From Auricularia sp. M13 (lineage: Eukaryota > Basidiomycota > Agaricomycetes > Auriculariales > Auriculariaceae), in assembly GCA_037042915.1 (NCBI GenBank), contig CM073193.1:5456001-5520000 (forward strand): 64,000 nt of DNA. The letters run 5' to 3'. Made by a program: the position numbers and the translations under genes. The notes under the pieces are model-generated. The model did not search any database, was not told the DNA's origin, and saw only the letters and a program-made list of their open reading frames with translations. Positions 33,569-45,716 of the stretch are shown here, piece by piece; within the stretch, counting starts at the first letter, position 1, and each line of letters begins with the position of its first letter.

Positions 33569-35100
33569 TCACGCAGAGCTCATCAATCTGGTGTACTACA
33601 AAAAATCAGGGCATGGAAGGGAGATACAAGATACATAACAGTCTTACCTGAGATTCAAGATCACGGCTGCGTTCGTCCCGCGAGACACAGCCAAGTTCCG
33701 TGAGCCGCGCGTCGCTCATCTGTTTTTGGACCGCAATGCAAGCCTGCGTGTGAATCTGGTGATCGCGCAGTGAGACCTTGAGAACGGTTCTAAAGCACGC
33801 GTTAGAGGATGAGGGCAGTGCGAACATGACGTACCGCTTGCATACGGGGCACGCAACCTGTCTCTCGGAGATGGGGATGTGAGATCGCATGTGATTTCGC
33901 AGGTAGCGTGCGCGAGTGTAACGCCGGGGACAGCCTGGATGGCCACACCGGAGCCAGTCACCGTCCAGAATGGGCTGCGGTGGGTGGGAAGCCGGCCAGG
34001 GGTCATGACCTTGATATCCGACATCCCGGTCCATGCAGGAAGCCAGTATGGGATGTTTGTCGAGGTCGCATGTCGCTGGACCGGCAGAGGACTGCGTAAC
34101 CTGAAGACGATCGAAAGAAGGGAGGGACGCGTATTTGAAGCACACGTTAAGAGGAGTCGTGGACGCGAGAGAAATCGATACTCACCGTGGTAGTAACCAA
34201 GCGCGGTGTTGAAGGTCTGGCCCAGGGCTTGCTGGCGGCAGGAATCGCATTCGTTGGCGCAGGCGCCGAAAACGGCTGTGCGGTCGGCGAGAGACCAGAG
34301 CGGTCAGCCGAGAAGTCCAAGAAGACGGAGAGATGGCGCCTACCATATCGACGACCGAAGGCAACGTGGAGACGAGGGCCTGGGGCGCTGGCAAGGGCAC
34401 GTCCTGGGAGATGTTCACGCCGACTTGGATGTGAGAGGCCGAGGGCACATTGTACGACTCGATACGAGGCCCCGAGGGGTCCGCAATGTCCTCGCCGGGA
34501 CCTGTCGCGACGGAGATATCGCGCTCGACATGTGGCGGCTCCGCGGTCGGCTGCAGCAATAGATGTGATCAGAATGCGGGAGAGACGCTGGCGGATGGAA
34601 GCACCTGGGAGGCGACGACGGCATGGACGTCCTGGAGGGACACGCGTCAATGGCTGCAACAAAGACCCACCGGCGAACAGACTCACCGCAGACGCGTGCA
34701 CGGTGAAGTCGGTAATCAGACGGGGCAACGGGCGCAGTGGCCGGAGTCCAACGCCAGCTGCAGCGTCAGGCGCGAACAGGTCGGAGATCGCTGTGTGCGG
34801 TGTGCGGCGGGGTCGGTGGTCATCGTCGACGACATCTTCGACGCGCGGTCGGCGATCGGGGGTCGAGTCTGCAGGCTGAATCTGTGTCTGTGTACTCGCC
34901 GGCGCGGACGGCGACGACGATGCTGCCGGAGGATCGGGCGCAGAAGGCTGCACAGCAAGATTTGCCCTGCCCCTGGTGAGACGCTGCGCCCGGGGCGCAG
35001 TAGCGACGGCCTGGACGGCGGGTCAGCAGTTGCACCCGCTGCCAGAGAGCTCAGTCCCGTAGCACACCTTGTCAGTGCTCTTGCGGGAAATCCTGCCCAT
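33569..35100 (-). CDS. C2H2 zinc-finger protein ZF-b (eight exons)
   Basis: Exons 35100-35068, 35010-34687, 34631-34605, 34550-34344, 34275-34186, 34100-33835, 33789-33648 and 33595-33569 join in phase to 371 residues. Exon 1 encodes MGRISRKSTDK. Exon 2 carries an insert absent from ZF-a that is Pro/Ser/Thr-rich then acidic (VEDVVDDDHR). A Pro/Ser/Val-rich region follows. The first finger is WLRCGHPGCPRRYTRARYLR...H (C-x4-C-x12-H-x3-H). The second, interrupted by the 45-bp intron 33790-33834, is CPVCKRTVLKVSLRDH...C (C-x2-C-x11-H-x6-C). The shared plan with ZF-a supports the model; the last 9-codon exon is the least certain part. Likely a nuclear DNA-binding regulator. Confidence 0.65.
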
Positions 35101-35285
35101 CGTTGTGTGGTGCGGCGGGCTGTATGCAGTAGCAGGAGAAGCGCAGAGCAGCATCGTTATAAGTCGACCTCATCTTGGATTATGGGAGATCGCGCGCTTG
35201 GCCAGGCGGGCGCCTCGGTCTACGCCGGCACAGGATCGGCGAATGTTCGCCAACCCCTGCATGGATTGCCAATCGCTGCGCTTCT
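35101..35285 (-). promoter_or_regulatory. C2H2-type 5' module, copy at ZF-b
   Basis: Palindrome GGCGAATGTTCGCC at 35238-35251, 138 bp before the ATG. A conserved CTTATAAC box (about 35156-35163) and the TGCGCTTCTCCTGCTACTGC-like leader run into the ATG. Close to the ZF-a copy. Confidence 0.6.
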
Positions 35286-35657
35286 CATCTAATCTGGACC
35301 GCCACCTGCGAGCGCTGCGCCCAGCCCAAAGCAGTGCCCGCATGCCCCGCTCTCATTCGTCACGTGAACGGCTTCAGCTGCTTAGGAAGTTCCTGTTCAT
35401 ATACGTAGGAGCTCCGAGCCGTATGTCACCTAGTAGCGCTTGGAGGAGTTCCGCACTGGCATGAGAATCTGTAAGAATCCGCTGTTGAGCAATCTGTCGG
35501 CGCGGATCACAGATATATCCCAGTGTTGAGTGAGGATTCCGCGTCGTAGGCCTGGAAGCTGGCATCGAGCTCCGTAGTCTGTCTGCCGACCTTTACTTTG
35601 AATTCCAAAAATTGTCCATTACTCGCTAATTACCATCTACATCATGTACACCCTACA

Positions 35658-36115
35658 TCACTTCCATAGCCACAGAGTCACACTTCCTGCCATAAGCAGC
35701 ACTGCAACCATGATGGTGACGAACTGACAGTTTAAGATATCCTTTGACACCCGCCTGACCATCAGTCCCGGCTGAGATAGGTCAGCCCCCCGGGGAACAA
35801 GAACGGCGAATGCATACCTCAGTCATGTCCGTATAGAGCTCAACTGATAGTTCGCCGTGACTATCTACGACGCGAATCTCACGCGCAATTATTAGTGATA
35901 AATCTGTCGTCTATGTTATTCCTGCACCATGAGGAGTGCAGCAAGCTGTAGCTACCGTCCGCTTCGCTGGTAATGGCATATCCCAGCTCCCCCGTGCCAT
36001 GGTTGTGACCCCTCCTGAACAGTAGTTTGTGACGCTTTGCAGATTCATTGTCTACTTCCTGACTCTTGCTCTTAGGCCCTGTAGGCGCAGCTGAGGAGAG
36101 TGCTATTTCGGTCAT
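35658..36115 (-). CDS. small tail-anchored membrane protein TA-1 (three exons)
   Basis: Exons 36115-35956, 35903-35818 and 35771-35658 join in phase (introns 52 and 46 bp) to 119 residues. The N-terminal half is polar and basic. The middle exon encodes IIAREIRVVDSHGELSVELY and ends TDMTE. The last exon has the single hydrophobic helix FVTIMVAVLLMAGSVTLWLW three residues from the stop, so a tail-anchored topology (N-terminus cytosolic) is expected. A CTATAAAG box lies near 36161-36168, about 50 bp before the ATG. It is head-to-head with TA-2, which has the same plan. Function unknown. Confidence 0.55.
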
Positions 36116-36372
36116 GTCGTCGCTATCCACAGAATCTGCGCGCCCTCCCCCTCTGCGTGGCTTGCTTTATAGGGCAATTCCGGGCCGGACCCTGTGCGCA
36201 ATAATTCCCGAGGATCGACAAACCGTGCTGTGGCGATGCGTTCTGCCAACAGCCAGGCTTGTTGCTGAGATAGGGCCTTATGACGGCGCCCTCAGTGCTG
36301 ATCAAGGGCCTGGGGGGTATATAAGCGCTGCCTCAGGCGGCCAAAAGATCTAAACTCCCACAATCTCTCGAT
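36116..36372. promoter_or_regulatory. bidirectional promoter of the TA-1/TA-2 pair
   Basis: The 257 bp between the two ATGs holds two outward TATA boxes. GTATATAAG at 36317-36325 lies about 50 bp before TA-2 on the + strand, and a CTATAAAG box near 36161-36168 lies about 50 bp before TA-1 on the - strand. Spacing suggests co-regulation; not tested. Confidence 0.5.
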
Positions 36373-36797
36373 ATGATTGGTCGAGGACAAGACGAGTATC
36401 CCGAGCGCGGACTCGATAAGCGCCACAGAATCCTTCTTTTGCGCCTGACGAGCGCAGACGGCACGATCTACGATGTCGTGAATGAAACTAACGGTCCGGC
36501 GTTGTCTGTGGAAATTCGGATAGCCATCTGACAGGCAGCAGGTACCGAATCCACGATCTCGCGTGGGACGCACATACAGGAAAGTCCGCATCTCTTACAT
36601 TTCGGTGTTACTACCGATGTCACGGAGGTAAGTCTTATAATCGTTCGCGAGCGCCGGTCGCGCTTAAGGTTAATCTCCGAAAGTCAAATGATCATGATCA
36701 GGACTCAGCGATAGCAGCGTCGTGCATTACGGTCTTTATTTCGCTCGGGTTTTGGATTCTTGTGGGACTTGGGTTGGCCTGGTTGTTCTTGTGGTGA
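36373..36797 (+). CDS. small tail-anchored membrane protein TA-2 (three exons)
   Basis: Exons 36373-36477, 36535-36627 and 36702-36797 are all phase 0 (introns 57 and 74 bp), giving 97 residues. The middle exon ends VTTDVTE before its GTAAGT donor, parallel to TDMTE in TA-1. The last exon encodes SCITVFISLGFWILVGLGLA then WLFLW and the stop, a C-terminal membrane helix. Plan, intron position and size match TA-1, but sequence identity is low. The first intron donor (GTGAAT) is weak. Confidence 0.5.
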
Positions 36798-37157
36798 AGG
36801 CTGGCAATATGGAGGAAGACGCGCTTGTCGATAATCGATTGTCACTTCTTCTTTGAAATCACATTCAAACGCGTGTACATCCTACAAGGTTTCGTGTGTC
36901 GACCCCCGCTCCGATGTGGCGTTCGCTTGGTGTCCAGCTTCTTGCAGGAAATGAAAGTCCCATTCTCGTAATCGTGAACTCAAATATACACGTTTGAATA
37001 GCCTAGGACGTTTCGTTGCGTTAGTTGCATTCTGTGTGCCACGAATCTCACGCGAACCATTGTTCGAGGCGGACAAGCTGTCTTTTGAGCCCAAGCCGCG
37101 TATATATTCCCAGGCAGCAAAATCTGAGTGCCATCGCCGCCAACCTGTGATTCCCCG

Positions 37158-37796
37158 ATGACGAACAGTCTCCAGCTAGACATCGGCATTGCCGCCAATA
37201 ATCAAGTCGCAGTCAGCCCGACTTTACCCCCGACCCACCAAGCTCACGAAACCTCACAAATCGTTACTGCACATGGCGTGAGTCTGCTTAGACTGTGCCA
37301 CCTCAGGAGTCTCTCGATCTCACGGTGCAACGTTTCCAGCCCTGCGCCGTAAGCACGAAGGATACCACGGGCTCCGAGGCCGACAGTTATGCAGCCAGGC
37401 ATCCCGAGAGCGTCCCGTATGAGGCGGTAAGCCAGACTCCTGTAGTATGTATGATCACGATTGAGCGAGTAACAGCGAGCCTTCCCCATGCCGGCAGAGG
37501 CTGTGCAGGCTGCGCAGGCTGCGCCAGCTGCGCGTGGAGCTTTCAGCCAATATGCCATGCCTGTGTTCAATCGCGGGGTGCGGGTGGAGTACCACATCAC
37601 GAGGACGAGCAGAATTGCCGGGCAAACCGTTCACACGTCTATGGTTGTCGCGAAAGACGTAGGTGGAGGGGGAGGTGCGCGAGGCGAGAGCGAATGACGA
37701 AGTTGTGGTTTCACATGTAGTATGCATTTGCCTGTCCCGGAGGTAGCGCGAGTAGAGTACAACGGCGAGGAGAACCTGCGCCTGCAATCGAGATGA
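37158..37796 (+). CDS. unknown small protein (four exons)
   Basis: A TATA box (GTATATATT, 37095-37103) precedes the ATG at 37158 by about 60 bp. Exons 37158-37277, 37340-37426, 37500-37658 and 37743-37796 are phase 0 and give 139 residues. The sequence has an Ala/Gln-rich run (AVQAAQAAPAARGAF) then a beta-like segment GVRVEYHITRTSRIAGQTVH. The last exon is short (VARVEYNGEENLRLQSR); an alternative end reads through to 37697. No known domain. It lies close to the TA pair but is not homologous to it. Confidence 0.5.
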
Positions 37797-37989
37797 CTTT
37801 GGAACACATGGGCCGGGGACGCGATTTGGGAGCGGTTTAGACGATCATGACGCCGACGCCTGAACTAGAGAAATGAGCCACGATCAGATTGTCGCATCCA
37901 GAGGGTGCAAAGGTCGCAAGCAACGTTCCCCTCGCTGCTGTCTCCGAGTTGCATACTGAGGCATAATGAGGCACTATACGCCGAACAGT

Positions 37990-39115
37990 ACCCGGAGACT
38001 CGCAATGCACGGCTTCCTCGCTCCCGGTGGTTCGCAGATGTGAGATCGATATGTGACTGCTCCCGCGAGGGAACAGTGCGTCTACGCAGCGGTACAGTAG
38101 GTTATTATCGACTGCTGCTACGTGCTCGGGCGCGCAGTACGTTCTCGGCGTCAGAATTGCACTGTTCAAATGGCCTATGACGAGCACAGACCGGGCGCAG
38201 GGCTTGCAGGAGATGTAGAATTCCCCAGGGCCGCGCGCAAAGATTTCGTAGCAAGGAGACCGAGACCTGCGACTTTCCCCAAGACAGTATACAGTATGCC
38301 CGTGTGACCTCCGCTCAGTGTCATCACACGGGCCGATGGCTTGATATCTTAGCGATAATCGTGAGCCCAATTGAGCTTGCTCTTGCACGCTGTGCGTGGA
38401 GGGCGACTTGGTCGCATTTATCACGAATCCACCCGCGCCATTCCCGGTCCTGTTTGCGCAGCCCTTTCGATAAGATCTCCTGCGCGATGAACAATACTGC
38501 GAGCAAAGTGACGTCCTGGTGCGAGCAAGAAGATACCGTCGGAGTTCGGAGCAGGCCGAACCGTGTCTTGTCCTTCGATTTTCTCCTTTCTATTGTAAGC
38601 AGCACCCTGGACGCCGCGCGCACTGCGGTATACCGCCATCCAGGCGCATTGACCCCGGATAACATTCAACACCCGCTACCAAGTAGCCCTACGAGTGATG
38701 CTAGCGCTCGCCGCTTGCGCCAGCGCTTGCCGCTCGAACTGCTGGGCCGCTGCGTCCGGTCATGACTAGACAGGCTGGGCTGTCGCCGTCCCTCGTGCTC
38801 TATGCTTTCCGCGCTTTGACCCTTTCCATCCTTACTTTCGAGCTGTGAATCGCCTTACGCCTGACTCATGCAAGTCGCATGCGCTACGATATCTGGCCCG
38901 CCTGCAAAATAATTGTCGATGTGTTCTATCCTGCATTTATAAATGCGTCTGCGATATTGGATGGCCTCTTTATCTCGATCTACACTGCAGATAAGCACAG
39001 GGTCGAGCATTTCGGAGTCTCGCAAATCCACATCCAGTCGTCGCGGCTCGTCAACCAGCGCCGTCTGTCACATGCAATGCCGTGTTGAGTCAGCCCCGGA
39101 CGACGATCACACCGG
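37990..39115 (-). repeat. R1 repeat, copy d (near full length)
   Basis: Inverted relative to copies c and e. Begins (on its own strand) with GCCGGTGTGATCGTCGTCCG near 39115 and runs through every R1 block to the sequence shared with the end of copy c near 37990. The best reference copy in the window. Confidence 0.8.
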
Positions 39116-39849
39116 CGCTCGGCAGCCTGCATACCATGCTACGCTTTGGTTGCGCTCCATCCACCGCACGCGTTCGCGGTCACAGGCTTCCAGACGCAGT
39201 GTGGTGTATCATCTGTATGATCTACACCAGCGCCGGCGGGGGCCTGAATCTGTCCTGCGTTTGGTCTGCGTGTTTCTACCCCGATGTCCTGCCGTCCTAA
39301 TCCCGGTCGTTGGTTCTTGTTCCGATACTTGTCCAAGCTGGAATCTATTAGAGTGGTCAGATGAAAGTCGAGCTGCAAAGGTTTGATATGACAAAGCGGG
39401 CTTCCTTGACTCGCTGCGAGAGCGAGGTGATTACTCCCAGTGAATGCAAGGGGAATTCGAAGCGCATGTCTTGCATAGGGTGAACCATTTGCCATACTAT
39501 TGAGCAGCCTGAAAGAGCGGTAACATGTGCTTGAACCTCAGTACGAATTTAAGAGAGAAGTCCAAGAGCAGAGTAATCTCATTTTTTCACCAAGAAATGA
39601 CTGACGTTGTGCAGTCCAATACAAATAATCAAGAAGTGAAGGCGGGGGACGTGTTCAAGAAGGAGAAGGGAAATCGCAAGGAAGCCTTCGAGCCCAGCAT
39701 GCCTAGCAGGTATGTGCGAACACGGCGCACAATAGGGAGGCTCTTGCGCTGGCTCCCGCAGTGCCGAGGTAGAACGTTCTCGATGTTCTGTGACTGGGAT
39801 CCTTCGTGTGGCGCAGGAGAAGATGAGGGGTGCAGGCGAGCGCGACGAC

Positions 39850-40700
39850 CGTCAGCACCCAAAATGGGGGAAGTTGAAACGTCCCCGGACATTGGTCTGC
39901 CAGAAATATGCAAGAACGGTCCCGATAACCTACTCAATGCCGGTTAGTGAGAGTGTACAGTCAAATAATGGGATGCTGATTAAGCTCACCTGGATGTTGC
40001 TCGATTCACGGGGCAGCCCGCTGACACCGTGAACCGCGTCGTCGCGCGCCTGGGATTCAGTTGGCGCGCTCACGACGACGCCAGACGCAACGAGAACGGG
40101 TGTGAGGAGCGCGGACAGCGCGTGCGAGGACTCGCTGGGCGCGGCCGCATCGTACATCTGGTGATGGACGCCGTACTGGGCGCGTATGTCGTTGTTGTGG
40201 GTCCGGCGTTGAGTCGAAGGGGCTGGTGCCGCACAGGCCGCTTCCCGCACTTACGACGGCGTCAGACTCGAGAATGCGGACGACGGGCGCGTGGAGTCAA
40301 GCTGGGCGGCTGAGCTCACCTCGCGTCCTGCGCACACAACATCCTCGGACGCGAAGCACCGCTCGCCTCCGTGGTATTGCGTATGCGGCAGCCCGGAGCG
40401 CTAGGTTTGGGCATGTGCGCGGGCTTACTCACCGGCGCCGCGCACGAAGTCGCGCACGGCCGCTCCATGCGCGCAAGGCTCGTGGCAAGTGCCACACAAA
40501 GCGCGTCGGTCGCGGGCGTGCACCGACAGCGCGCTTGCAATGGCGTTAAGCTCGAGGATAGCGGATGGCGAGCGCGTCTGAGTTCGTGTGCGCCCGGTCG
40601 GGTGTGCGCTCTGGGCCACATGGGACGCGATCAGAATGGAAGGCGGCCTCGCGGACGGGCTTTCCGGCGTGGTGGCGAGAATACAGGAGCCTGAAGTGCA
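39850..40700 (-). CDS. possible spliced gene, structure unresolved
   Basis: The minus strand here is GC-rich and coding-like. Segments include ILELNAIASALSVHARDRRA and YGVHHQMYDAAAPSESSHAL, then ALLTPVLVASGVVV and GVSGLPRESSNIQ, the last before a GTGAGC donor and a possible final short exon ending near 39852. Exon joins upstream can be read in more than one way. No domain was recognised. Confidence 0.3.
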
Positions 40701-41146
40701 GTCCGCGGCGCAACAGGCACTGACTAACGACCACCCCGAGCTCGAGTGTCGTTACTAACTGGAGAGGTATCAAATCGTCGAAGCTGAGAGATACTTCTCT
40801 TCATAAAACCGAATGCTTTGGGTGATCTCAGGTCCACTGGCAGCTACGAAATCCGACGTAGCATGTTTCTAAGGAGAGTTAGTGTTAGTTACCCCGCGGG
40901 GGATAACTAGCTGAGCGCTACCCTGCAGGATGAACAACGCAGACGGTTGGAGGCTCTGGCAATACCTGCTGTACGCGGCGCAGTGGGAGTCGGTGTAATT
41001 TCCTTCTAATAGAACTGGTGTCGTGGTAACACCAATCGTTATTTTTGCAATAACTCTACTGTATTCGTGGGCACAGTTCAATTCCCGAAGCGGTCTTCGA
41101 GTTGACGCGCTTTCGCAGTCGATTCCGCTGTCTACCAGTCATCACG

Positions 41147-43060
41147 ATGTCTGTCCCGTACGCCGCGCCACGCGCCGAGCTGGTGGGGTTGGTCACGACG
41201 ATCGGCCACGTCGACCACGGCAGGACGACTTTCGTCAACTCGCTGCTGGCGGCCAACAACATCATCTCGACGCGGCTGGCGGGAAAAATCCCGTACATGG
41301 ACTCACGCGAGGACGAGCAGCAGTGCGGAATCGCAGTCTTATTAAAGTGCAAGGTCGTCGGCGGTGCGTAACGCGTCAAAAGCCATACGGCTGAACCGCT
41401 GCTGACAGGCCGTAGCTAGTGCCGCACCCACCACCTACGTTGTCAACCTCATCGACACGCATCGGCCATGTCGATTTCTTCAGCGGGGCCTCGACCACGA
41501 CGCGCCTGTGCAACCACGCGCTCGTCGTCATCGATGCCGTCGATGGCGCATGCACGCAGGTGCGTTGTACCCTCACGCGTGACCGAGTTCGAGTACTCAC
41601 CCCAGCGCATGACTAGACGATCACCGACTTGCGCGAAGATTCGGGGCAAGGCCCTTCTCCAACGTCGCTCAAATGGCGAACCTTCGGTAGTCAGGTGGGT
41701 GATTGTAGAAACTTGGGAGATTATCTCCGAGGACATACGTATGAGTTCCTAATAGACTTCCCTTCGCCCATGATGAAATGGGAAAGTATGACGTCCAACT
41801 CACAGTCGCGGCAGGTCTGGCTCGACAGGCTCGAGCCCATCCTGGTCATCAAAAATTTCGGGCTGATCACAGACCTGAAGCTGACGCCGGCGGAGGGCTA
41901 CCAGCAGCTCAAAGCGGCTCGGGAAAAACCCACGCGCGAGGCCCCGGCTCGCCGCACGCAAGGACGCCGCGGGCGGCGCGCCGGCTGACGACGGCGAGGA
42001 TTTCGAGGAGAAGGACAATGAGGACGTCTACTTCGCCCAGGATATGGGGAAATGTCAATTTTGCGTCCGCTATCATGATAGCGGCTGGGGCTTCCACGTC
42101 GGAAAGTTCGCCCAGCTCTACTCGCAGAAGCTCTGTGTGAGCCTGCCCCGGAGGACGCAGCGCCCACCGTCGCCGAGGCCGAGGAGGAATCCGAAGAAGT
42201 GCTTCCCAACTTTGCGCGTTTGTACTCTGGCACGCTGCGCGTCGGCGTCCGGCTCGCGTGTGTGTACAAGAAAGCGGAAGCGCGCACGTGACAGTCTCGG
42301 CGCTCTATATCATGATGCGGCGCGAGCTTTGTCCCTTCCAGGCTGGCAATGCCTTTGCTGTTGCCGTCTTGAGGGCAAGGTTGGACGCAGTGCGACGTTG
42401 GGCAGCGTCGGTGGGGCAAAACGAAGAGGACCTTGTGAACCTGGGTGGAGTCGCGCGACAGGTCCGCCCTCTAAATTAGGGGCTGGCAAGCCACGAGGAA
42501 CAGTGCAAGCGACAGATTTCCAGGGGTTAGTCCAGTGAGCCCTGCGCGTCGTTCCCCTCCCCAACAGATTTGGTAAGCTCCTCGTGGCCGACCTCACCAC
42601 GTTGAAAAGCCTGCGCGAGCAACCCTTGAGTTCCGACTCTTTCCAGGAATTGCAGCAGGCCGATGTAGAGGACGGCAACGAGGGAGTCGCCCAGGCGAGC
42701 CTTATGCGGCCCGAGGAATTCGTTGAGGCACTGGAGCGAGTCTGCGATGATGTGGGCGGCGAGTAGTCCGACGCCTACGAGGGAATCTGGATGTTTGGTC
42801 CGCACGGTGCTGTGTTTCTTGACCGGCCCAACGAGGCGTTCAGACGACAGTGAGTCTTCCTTTTTTTGCCCCTCCTTCCGTGCATCGGGTTTTAAACCAC
42901 TCGGCTAGCTCTAGCAAAATTGGGAAGGACCCTGGAATCAGCTTCAGAAGCGACTTCGAAGCTGCCGCGGCGGCGGGGTTCCAGCTGGCCACATTCCAGG
43001 CTGTGCGCTGAGCCGATGAAGAGCATTGCCGTGATCCATATTGGCTCGTAGTCATCCAAT
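41147..43060 (+). pseudogene. decayed EFL1-type ribosome-assembly GTPase copy
   Basis: Ordered fragments match the EF-2-like GTPase EFL1 (Ria1), which releases Tif6/eIF6 from 60S subunits. In order: a G1 loop as GHVDHGRTT (family K replaced by R) with NNIISTRLAGKIPYMDSRED (41147-41370); GHVDFFSG and LCNHALVVIDAVDGACTQ (about 41430-41560); RLEPILVIKNFGLITDLKLT, where the NKxD motif is lost (about 41820-41890); YFAQD...GWGFHVGKFAQLYSQKL (42020-42136); a domain II piece with RLYSGTLRVGVRLA (about 42210-42270) and NEEDLVNLGGVA; RPEEFVEALERVCDDVGGE, a TAG, then GIWMFGPHG (42570-42860); and GFQLATFQ with EPMKSIAVI in another frame (42950-43040). Much of the roughly 1,000-residue protein is missing and the frame changes repeatedly. 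An intact copy is expected elsewhere in the genome. Confidence 0.7.
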
Positions 43061-43099
43061 TTCTGCGCCTGTATCCTCTGCTCATCTTGAACAATATAG

Positions 43100-45700
43100 C
43101 TCAACATGAGATACGTCAATGTAGAGGGGCAACGAAGCTGAACGCCTATTTTGCATGGTACCCGGGCGAGAACGAACCTTGAATGATAATACTATCTCTG
43201 CCCGCCTATGATCGTACGAACACTAGACCTGGAAATGGTACCCAGGCCTGCCGAGATGTCATACCATCCAGTGCTAGATTATTCAAGTCGCAGGCTACAC
43301 CGTGTCGACCGCGTTTAAAGTAGACGGATCGTAGCTTCAGCGAGCTTCCCTAGCCAGATATTCAGTCGCATCCGTTCATTATGCGTGGGCCACTGTATAC
43401 ATCATTGGTGAATTCCCGGCGGTATACTTGCTGATGCTTGAGCGAAAACAAGTTCCGTTTGGCTCCGGTGACATGCTTGAAATGACCTCTACTACGGGCG
43501 GTACGGCGTCTACAATGCGCACGATCGTGTGAATCACAAATACATGGGTCAAGAAGGTCATCTTGACTTCTCATGGTAAGCAACTTGGCACATCCGACTT
43601 CTCCACTGGTCATGAGGGTCGCCTGGAAGGTATGTCCTGCGAAAAAAGGTCAACTACTTCAATTGTGATTTCCAGTGCCAGAGGGATGATTATTAACGTG
43701 GCCAGAGGTCCAAGAAAACACCATAGCATTTCAAAGCACGACCTGAGCAGCTGTTCTATTTATACATATATGCCAAGCGACATATTCGAGAGATATTGAG
43801 ATTGTATGTGTGGCCTGAGCTAGCCTCGACTGGAAAGAGTACAGATGAACTTTGTAATCTACGCAAAGGAGGTCAGCCCAAGAAATCGATAGGAAATTAT
43901 GGACGCACCAAATTGTGCGCGTCCGTGGGACCAAGGAGGAACGCCAATGAGGCACCTAATGAGCACCGCAGGAGCATCCAAGGCAGGGAACAAGCTTCAC
44001 AGCGACCCCACCTTGCCGAGGATGCTGCGATGAATGAGAAACAACATGGAAATGACTGGCGCTGACGCACCTGTGAACACTCGTCGCACGCGCAATGGCC
44101 CCACTGGGCCCCTGGGCCCTGGCAATACGGAGACGAGCAGCGAAAGTTCCACCATCGGCGATGAATGAAGGGAGCCGCGACCTTGACGCGGTCAGCCCGA
44201 ATGGCGGTTAGGACACGACGCGTACACGGCAAACGATTCGAATCTCGAAGCTGAAAGGCTGTAAGGACCGCATATACGGAGAATGAGTACGACTTGCATG
44301 AAAGAGCGGCACATCGTGGAAAGAGAGAAAGAGCTGAGCGTCGCGTCCGGTCAACTCCGACATTATATATACACTTTTTGCTCCCGAATGGTTCCGGATT
44401 TCGCTCCTTCACGGCGCAGACAGATAGTGGCCTCAGCACTGTCCGCTATAAGCTTCTTAAAGAGAAGCTTGTTCGTCCACAGCGGCTCTTTCGTTTTCCC
44501 AGACGAAAGTAGACTGATGATGCCCAACAATGATCATGATCACAACAGCAATCCAAAACACCGCCACCATATGATCCTCGGAACGTCACGAAGTTGAACC
44601 TCGATCGCGGATCCGCCGATCTCGTCCGCTTACACATAAATGGCATATAGTATAATCCGCGCAGTTACTCAACAAATGCCGCCCATAGTCGCAAGACGAA
44701 TAGGCACTAGGAGATATCGTCAGCGGCCGGGACGAAAGCGACGGTCCAACATGCCCATCGCCACCAACGCGCAGATGGCAGCCGCGGTCCCGTGCGAAGA
44801 GAACTCCAGGAACGGCACGGGCACGCTACGGTAAATCTGGAGAAATGCCACGGGAAGACAAAGTCCGAAGCCTGAGTAACATGCAGCGTGTATCGCGCGA
44901 GCGGCGCTCATAGTGTGATCGCCGGGCGCTGTCGATTGCGGTTGATGTTTTGCGGAGATGGGAGAGGAATTGGACACTGGAGATTGCGGGAGCATAGAGC
45001 CGGCAGAGGCGGAAAGGCAGCAACGGTGAGGTTGAGGCGGAATATGAAATGACTGGTGGACGCTCGAAGCGACCTGCATGCGGCTCGGGGCGGCTGCTCG
45101 GTTGGCTTATGGCCCTTACGCTGGACATGCGCCACAGGCTATCTCGGGCTTGGGTCACAGCGTCTCTAACTTTGGGGCGCAGTCTTGTTGTGCTGCAATG
45201 CGGTGCATAAGAGTAGGAGCCCGAGAAGCCAATCATTGCACTTACATTCCTTGATCTACCGTGTCGGTCCTCGTATTCCGCGATTATTGACGGTACCTCT
45301 CCGTGGTGGTCATCTCTGAGCTAACTGGCCAGTTGAGAATCAGCCCTCTCCCGCACTTGAAGCGATGGAACCTCGTCCGTCGACGCAATGAATTCACGGG
45401 GCATGACAAACTCTGCGCGGCGGCAGACGAGCATAAGGGTTTTGCACCAAAAGTCGTCTGGAAGCGTGTGACCGTCAAGGCGTGCGGCGGCAGGCTGTTA
45501 CAATGGAGCGGGAGCTAGCACCTCCTTTCGGCGCGACTGGTCCGCGCGCGACCGTGCAGGGCACCGGCTGTGACTCCCATCGATACACGCCGCTACAACG
45601 CGACAATAGTCCCAATTGTAGTATGAACTGCTGGTACAGGTTTATGCGATACCTCTATAGCCGCAAATGATCAGCGACAAAAGCTGATAGTACTTTCCCA
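43100..45700. other. stretch without a resolved gene
   Basis: Only short frames were seen. Two minus-strand hydrophobic segments (MVAVFWIAVVIMIIVG at about 44.5 kb; a weaker one at about 44.75 kb) could be terminal exons of small membrane proteins like TA-1/TA-2, but no upstream exon was found. A 60-codon minus ORF at 43379-43561 starts MTFLTHVFVIHTIVRIV. None is called as a gene. Confidence 0.25.
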
Positions 45701-45716
45701 ATTGCTGCATTCCGAC

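Noticed and set aside
42527-42805. Minus-strand ORF with a plausible helical protein
   Set aside because: It is the antisense of the EFL1-like fragment containing RPEEFVEALERV, which explains its open frame.
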